A stretch of 64,000 nt of DNA from Cytospora piceicola. Taxonomy: Eukaryota > Ascomycota > Sordariomycetes > Diaporthales > Cytosporaceae. This document shows, piece after piece, positions 58,953 to 64,000 of this stretch (positions are counted from its first letter, which is position 1; each line of letters opens with the position of its first letter). Where the stretch lies: NCBI GenBank assembly GCA_023375675.1, contig JALQBC010000005.1:124001-188000 (forward strand). The letters run 5' to 3'. The position numbers and the translations under genes are program-made. The notes below the pieces were generated by a model. It made no database searches. It saw only the letters and a list, made by a program, of their open reading frames with translations, and was not told where the DNA came from.

Positions 58953-59950
58953 GTCGGTCCGCTTCGGAAAATCTATATACGATACCTTTTATAATCGGTC
59001 TGCTATAGTCGGCTTAAGCTATACCGAGTAAGAAAGGCTATACGGAAGAAGTGTATCGTATACTTAGTCCGCTATAGGATATATAACTGCCTAAGTAGTA
59101 ACTACTTACGTAATAGCTACGATACCTTTTACGGTCGGTCCGCTACGGAATACGTAATATATAGCTATAATGCCTTTACAGTCGGTTTACTATTATCGGC
59201 TTAGGCTATACCGAGTAAGAAAGGCGATATAAAAGGCTACGATACCTCTTACAGTCGGTCCGCTACGGTATATATAACTGCTTAAATAGTAACTGCTTAG
59301 GTAGTAACTGCTTAGGTAATAGCTACGATATATTTTACGGCCGGTTTGTTACAGTCGGCTTAAGCTATATCGAATAAGAAAGGCGATACGAAAGGTTATA
59401 ATACCTTTCGTATAACTACGATACTTTTACGGTCGGTCCGCTACGGTCGGCTTAAGCTATACCGAGTAGGAAAGGCGATACTAAGCTATAATACTTCTTA
59501 TAGTCGGTCCGCTACGGAAGATCTACGATAGCTATAATGCCTTTTACGGTCGGTCTACTACGGAAGATCTATAATAACTACGATATCTTTATAGTCGGTT
59601 CGGGCTATACCGAGTAAGAAAGGCGATACTAGGCTATAATACTTTTTTTATAGTCGGTCCGCTATAGAATATATAACTGCTTAGGTAATAGCTACGATAT
59701 CTTTTATAGTCGGTCCGCTACGGAGTATATAACGTATAGCTACGATACCTTTTACGGTCGGTCTGCTACGGAAGATCTACGATAGCTACGATGCCTTTAC
59801 GGTTAGTCCGCTCCGGAAGATCTATATATAATACCTCTTACGGTCGGTCCGCCTTAGAAGATTTACGATAACTACGATACCTCTTATAATCGGTCCGCTA
59901 TAGTCGGCTTAAGCTATACTAAGTAAGAAAGGCGATACTAAGCTATAATG
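58953..59950. repeat. Irregular RIP-modified satellite
   Basis: At least ten clear and several altered copies of a core GTCGGTCCGCTACGG (for example at 58953, 59134, 59254, 59432, 59503, 59653, 59709, 59843). About seven copies of a second module, GGCTTAAGCTATACCGAGTA followed by AGAAAGGCGATAC (for example 59011, 59446, 59905), and repeats of GAAGATCTACGATAGCTACG are interspersed. CpG is kept while CpA is almost absent. No open reading frame of note. Confidence 0.85.
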
Positions 59951-60017
59951 CCTTATAAACAGTTTAGTCGTATGTAACGTATAACTACCTATAGTACCGT
60001 TCCCTGAGACTAATTTA

Positions 60018-60176
60018 GCTATAATGGCTGTGATAGCTGTAATAGCTGTAATAGCTGTGATGGCTGTGATGGCTGTGATGGCTGTGATGGCTGTGATGGC
60101 TGTGATAGCTGTGATAGCTGTGATGGCTGTGATGGCTGTGATAGCTGTAATGGCTGTGATGGCTGTGATAGCTATA
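60018..60176. repeat. Nine-bp minisatellite, about 17 copies
   Basis: Tandem units of GCTGTGATG with variants GCTGTGATA, GCTGTAATA and GCTATAATG. The nine-base period makes every frame open; the minus strand would read a repeating Ala-Ile-Thr, which is a by-product of the period rather than a gene. Confidence 0.95.
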
Positions 60177-60187
60177 ATTGTAAACAC

Positions 60188-60397
60188 TGTCACGATGCAC
60201 TAGAATGATAGAGGCAAAGCTGCAATTCCAATGTAGATGTGAGCATTTTGGCTAAAGAGGAAGGGAAAGGCTTAAGCGTAGCTAAGGCCCTCCCTAAAGG
60301 TCTAAATACTAAGGTACGGCGAGGCCTAGTAGGTCACCTGGTCTGTGCGCAGGCGCCAGGTCAGGTAACCTCTAGCCCTACGCGCCGTTCCGTTATA
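60188..60397 (-). repeat. Candidate LTR (3' LTR of the gypsy element)
   Basis: On the minus strand the segment begins TATAACGG (a likely RIP-altered TGTAACGG at 60397) right after a G8 polypurine run (plus-strand C8 at 60401-60408) and ends GTGCATCGTGACA at 60188. TG...CA-type ends next to a purine tract downstream of the pol region fit an LTR of about 210 bp. The second LTR lies outside the window, so the limits are not verified. Confidence 0.55.
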
Positions 60398-60739
60398 TTA
60401 CCCCCCCCGCAAAAAAAATATAAGCGGCGAGCGAGTTGAACTGCTGGCCTTTAGAGTATAACTGTTTTCCAGACAGAGGTAGGGTACCCTCGGGATAAAC
60501 TACTACGCTAGGGGCCTATAATCTCTGACGACGGGGCATCTCTACAGTTGTGCTAACTGATCGCTAGGTGACCTTATATAGTTACTTACTTTACTAATCG
60601 TGTGCTTCTGCGCGTCGCCGCCGTTAGTAACGTTGCCTTCGTCGCTTTCCTTATTGCTTTACGTATGCCCTTCCGTGCTTGTAATAGTTCATTGTCGTTA
60701 GTATAATCGCTATCGGCGACACCTAATCTGTAGGCTAAC

Positions 60740-63650
60740 TCTCAGTTATCCAAGCGTTTTAGAGGGCCTTCGTATTCGGGGTGTTAGTTATAGAACTCCC
60801 TTAACTTTACAGGTGTGTTTTTAAAGTTAGCCGTGTTATAGTACTCTGGGTTAAGGTCCTAACTACGTTACTAGACTTAATATTAAAGTCTGTTATATCG
60901 TATTCGTAAAGACAGTACTTTGTCTACTTCTTATTTATCGGCTCCGTCTACTTTATCTGCTAGCGGTCGCTTATATTCCTAGCTTAATAATAGGTTATTA
61001 AGGTAAAGACAGAGACGGTTAGCATAAAACATATTCGACATCCGCTATAAACTTAAAACCTTTAGCTCGTATAAGTAACCCTTTATAGCACAGATGCGAT
61101 ACGCTTAGCAGGTAAGTAGTATATCGAGCTTCTCGTTAAGACGGTCCGATAACTATAGCTTTTTAATAATAAATACTTTATCTCCGACGTCGAAGTTAGG
61201 CTTACGGCGGTGTTTATTTATTTACGTTACTATACGGTCTTATATACGTTTTAACGTAGCTCGGGCCGTCTCGATATAGTCTTTTAAAGTGTCTGCTATT
61301 TATTAAGCATCGGTATAGGCTAGTCTCTCTCGGGCTATAAGGCCTTTTATATCTAATATACAAGCTTCCTAATTAAACTATAATAGTATTAAGTAGCTAT
61401 AAGTGACCTTAAATAGTATTATACCTTCTAATACATTATAAGGAGTGCTAGCTTAAGCTGTATCTATTACGGGTAGGGCTTTAAGCTAGTTTTATTAATA
61501 ATAGTCAGTATATATCTGTAAACGCTAGTCTAACTATTCGTAGTAGTTTTTAACTTATCCCGCTAATTAGAAGTGCCTAGCTATAGATAACTTTTAAGTA
61601 AATCCTAAGATTTTCGACATTTTATTCGTAAAGTCTGCGATAAACTAAGGACCTTTATCGGAGCTGATAGTTTAAGGTAAACTATATACCCGGAAGGGAC
61701 CGCGGTAGTATATTTATACTATATCTTTAGCGGTAGCTGTACGATAGTATACGATAGACTATGTCTCTTTTATTAGCTTATCGATAATATTAAATATATT
61801 ATCGTACCCGGACCTGCTTATTAGTATATACTTAAAATCTATAACGATATAATACTATTTTCGTAATAATATAGAAAGTAAGCGAAGCAGACTAAGGGTT
61901 TTATCGCGGGGCGCCTTTACCGAACGATATAAGTAGTTACCGATATACACGTCGATATCCTTAGCTATCTTTAACTACTAATATTTAACAGTAACTAATC
62001 GGCGGGTCTTATTACAGCTTAGGTAGGCCGTAATAATACGGCTATATACCTCTTTAATAACTCTAGTACGAAGGTTATTTTCGGCCGAAACGACTAATCG
62101 CCCCTTATAGAGTATATAGTCTTATAAGAATAACTAATAAAGGGTACCCTTACGGGCTTTCTAGCGGTATATCTTTAGGCTTATATTTAACCGATTCGCC
62201 TCTAACGTTACCTCGGCTAGTAGTACTTCCGATAGGGGTAATACCTTATTATTTTCTTTTAAGACGTATAGCTTACGTACTTTAAGGGAGTCGGAAATAA
62301 ACGGCTTAGTAGTAAAGACGGTTATATCCGTCGGGTTACTATCTACGTAACGGAAGATAGCTATTTCCTGCTCGGCCTTCTGCCTAGCTTTTAAGGTTTT
62401 CAGTTCTATAGCTTTATATAATAAAGAATTAGCGATCGTATTATTTAGTCTTAGTCGGTAGGTTATAATATAGTAGTATTATAAAAGGGTCTCGGCTTAG
62501 TTTACTTAACGTTAGTTTAGCAGGCGTTTAGTTATAAAGTATTCGAGGGCCTTATAGTTAGTAATAATAGTAAATAGTTAAGGCCTTTACTAACCGATTA
62601 GCTTAGCGTGTTATACCTTTAAAGCTCGAACTACAGTTATTAGCTCTTTATTATGGATTAGGTAGTTAAAGGCAGGCCTGTATAAAGTCTCGGAGTAGAA
62701 TATAATAAGGTGTTAAGTATCGTTATCGGTAATTTAAAACAGGACGCCGGCTAACACGCTATTAGATACGTCCGTCTCGACTTTAGTTTCCCGGTTTATA
62801 TAATAATATTATAGTAAAGGTGTATTAATTAATATATCCTTAAAGGACTAGAAAGCGTTCCTCTCGGCCTTATTTTAAGACTAAGCTGTATACTTACACG
62901 TTAGTACTGTTAATAGCTTTACTAGTCGGCTATATTTAAAAACGAATTTTCGGTAGAAGTTATAAAACCTTAGAAAGGACTGTACCTCCTTCACGGTAGT
63001 CGGGGCCTCTTAGTCTCGGACTATTAAAATCTTTTCGAGATCTACTACTACCTCGTTAGTACTAATAATAAAGCCTAAGTACTTAGTCTTTATTATATAG
63101 AACTCGTACTTTTTAAGATCGGTATATAGTCCGGTTATATAAAGCCTCTCGAGTACCTACTAGATATATTCGCGATATTCCTTTAATAAATTAAAGTAGA
63201 TTAGGATATCGTCGATATATATATAAACGTACTTATTAAGATATTCTCGAAGTTAGTTATTAATAAATCTTTAAAATATAGCTAGCCCGTTAGTTAGGCT
63301 AAAAGGTATTACCTTATACTTATACGAGCTATAGCGTACCCGGAAGGTTATTAATTCTTTATCTTTCGGTCGGGCTATTTTAATCTTATAGAAAGCTTAT
63401 TTAATATTAATTTTAATAAAAATCTTTACCTTTAAAATTCGAAATAGTATCTCCTTAATTAAAAGGAGTAAGTACTAATCTCGTTTAATAATAACGTTTA
63501 GTTTCCGATAGTCTATATAAAATCGTAGTCCTTTATCGGCTTTACGAGAGAAGAGTACCGGGGAAGCCTATAGGGCCGTACTACTCTCGATAAACCCTTT
63601 TTTAAAGCTCTTAGTAATATACTTCCGATATACCTCGAGCTTTTCTAACG
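60740..63650 (-). pseudogene. Remnant of the gypsy pol gene (RT, RNase H, integrase, chromodomain)
   Basis: Translation through stops on the minus strand gives: RT at about 63600-63000, with SPVLFSRKADKGLRFYIDYR, then LNVIIKRD, FRVRYSSYKYKVIPFSLTNG and VYIYIDDILIYF (the two catalytic Asp codons at 63208-63213); RNase H near 62800-62520 with ETDVSNSVLAGVL, FYSETL, HNKELITVVRALKV and NYKALEYFITKRL; integrase core near 61850-61600 with SGYDNIFNIIDKLIKET and TISSDKGP; a downstream segment NKHRRKPNFDVGDKVFIIKK near 61200; and a chromodomain near 60940-60740 with EYYNTANFKNTPVKLREFYN. Most stops are TAG/TAA where Trp or Gln is expected, as RIP would make. It cannot encode working proteins. Confidence 0.88.
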
Positions 63651-64000
63651 ATATCTTATATAATAAAGAATACTTTAAATCTTCGGATCTAATTCCTTCC
63701 TTTAGATAAATATAGTAATCGATATATCGGTAAAGAGCTAACGTATTAGACTTATATTTACTTTAGCTATTAAGCAGATAGTAATATTTAGACGGTACTA
63801 TCTATAATGCTTTTTATCGGAGTTCTTCCTTATTATACGGCAAAGTCTCCTTATACCGCTTTTCTCGTTTATTTACGATTAACTTCTCGATCTTATATAA
63901 GTTAGTATAGCTAATTAGATCTTCCGATTAGCTAGCAGTTTTAATAAATAATAAAGTATTTACTATATATACGTCGATCCGGTGTTTATATTATCTAATT

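Larger units (their letters stand above)
60188..64000 (-). mobile_element. Truncated, RIP-degraded Ty3/gypsy chromovirus
   Basis: Minus-strand element running off the window end. From high to low coordinates it shows reverse transcriptase, RNase H, integrase and a chromodomain, then a purine tract and a candidate LTR. This is the Ty3/gypsy order (RT-RH-IN), and the chromodomain after the integrase places it among chromoviruses. The whole internal part is TpA-rich with very little CpA or TpG, the usual RIP signature. The gag/protease part and the 5' LTR would lie beyond 64000. Confidence 0.88.

Noticed and set aside
59909..60200. Long open frames encoding repeated Ala-Ile-Thr or His/Ser/Tyr
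   Set aside because: They come from the 9-bp minisatellite, whose period keeps all frames open; no start context, domain or codon bias.
58640..64000. CRISPR-like array in the repeat region
   Set aside because: The context is a fungal nuclear genome, spacing is irregular and units are degenerate; satellite DNA with RIP explains it.

Overview
The window reads as nuclear DNA of a filamentous ascomycete, most likely a Sordariomycete. The support is short GT-AG introns with CTRAC-type branch points, an orotidine decarboxylase with the acidic insert seen in Sordariomycete pyr4 proteins, a dynactin p150/RO-3 orthologue, a secreted GH15 glucoamylase with a CBM20 domain, and an AT-rich end that carries the footprint of repeat-induced point mutation (RIP). 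Species cannot be named from the sequence alone.

Layout. Positions 1-58000 are an ordinary, moderately GC-rich gene region. In order: a Mug190-like C2/lipid-transfer protein (-), a small one-TM protein (+), a doubtful small ORF (+), Snu66/SART-1 (-), glucoamylase (+), nicotinamide riboside kinase (-), peptidyl-tRNA hydrolase 2 (+), Utp7 (-) divergent from Tsr1 (+), UreG (-), a broken short-chain dehydrogenase (+), a small Cys-rich two-exon gene (-), a D-2-hydroxyacid dehydrogenase (+), an EamA/SLC35G-type transporter (+), Rvb1 (+), an HMG-box regulator (+), dynactin p150 (+), a PP2C-family phosphatase (-), a BTB-type protein (+), OMP decarboxylase (-), phosphatidylinositol synthase (+) and a small secreted Cys-rich protein (+). 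There is no operon-like organisation. The one suggestive functional pairing is Utp7-Tsr1, two ribosome-biogenesis genes sharing a 429 bp divergent promoter. Most other genes are housekeeping: splicing, NAD salvage, translation quality control, urease maturation, chromatin remodelling, pyrimidine and phospholipid synthesis.

From about 58.6 kb to the end the composition changes abruptly. CpA and TpG become scarce and TpA dominates. This part holds degenerate tandem repeats, an irregular satellite of about 1 kb, a 9-bp minisatellite, and a truncated Ty3/gypsy chromovirus on the minus strand. Its reverse transcriptase, RNase H, integrase and chromodomain can still be read through many stop codons, and a candidate LTR and polypurine tract mark its gene-side end.

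Across the gene-rich part a perfect 10-bp palindrome, TACCTAGGTA, recurs only between genes. The clearest leads for new biology are this palindrome family, the RIP-modified satellite, and the secreted Cys-rich gene lying beside the AT-rich block. No complete novel multi-gene system was recognised.
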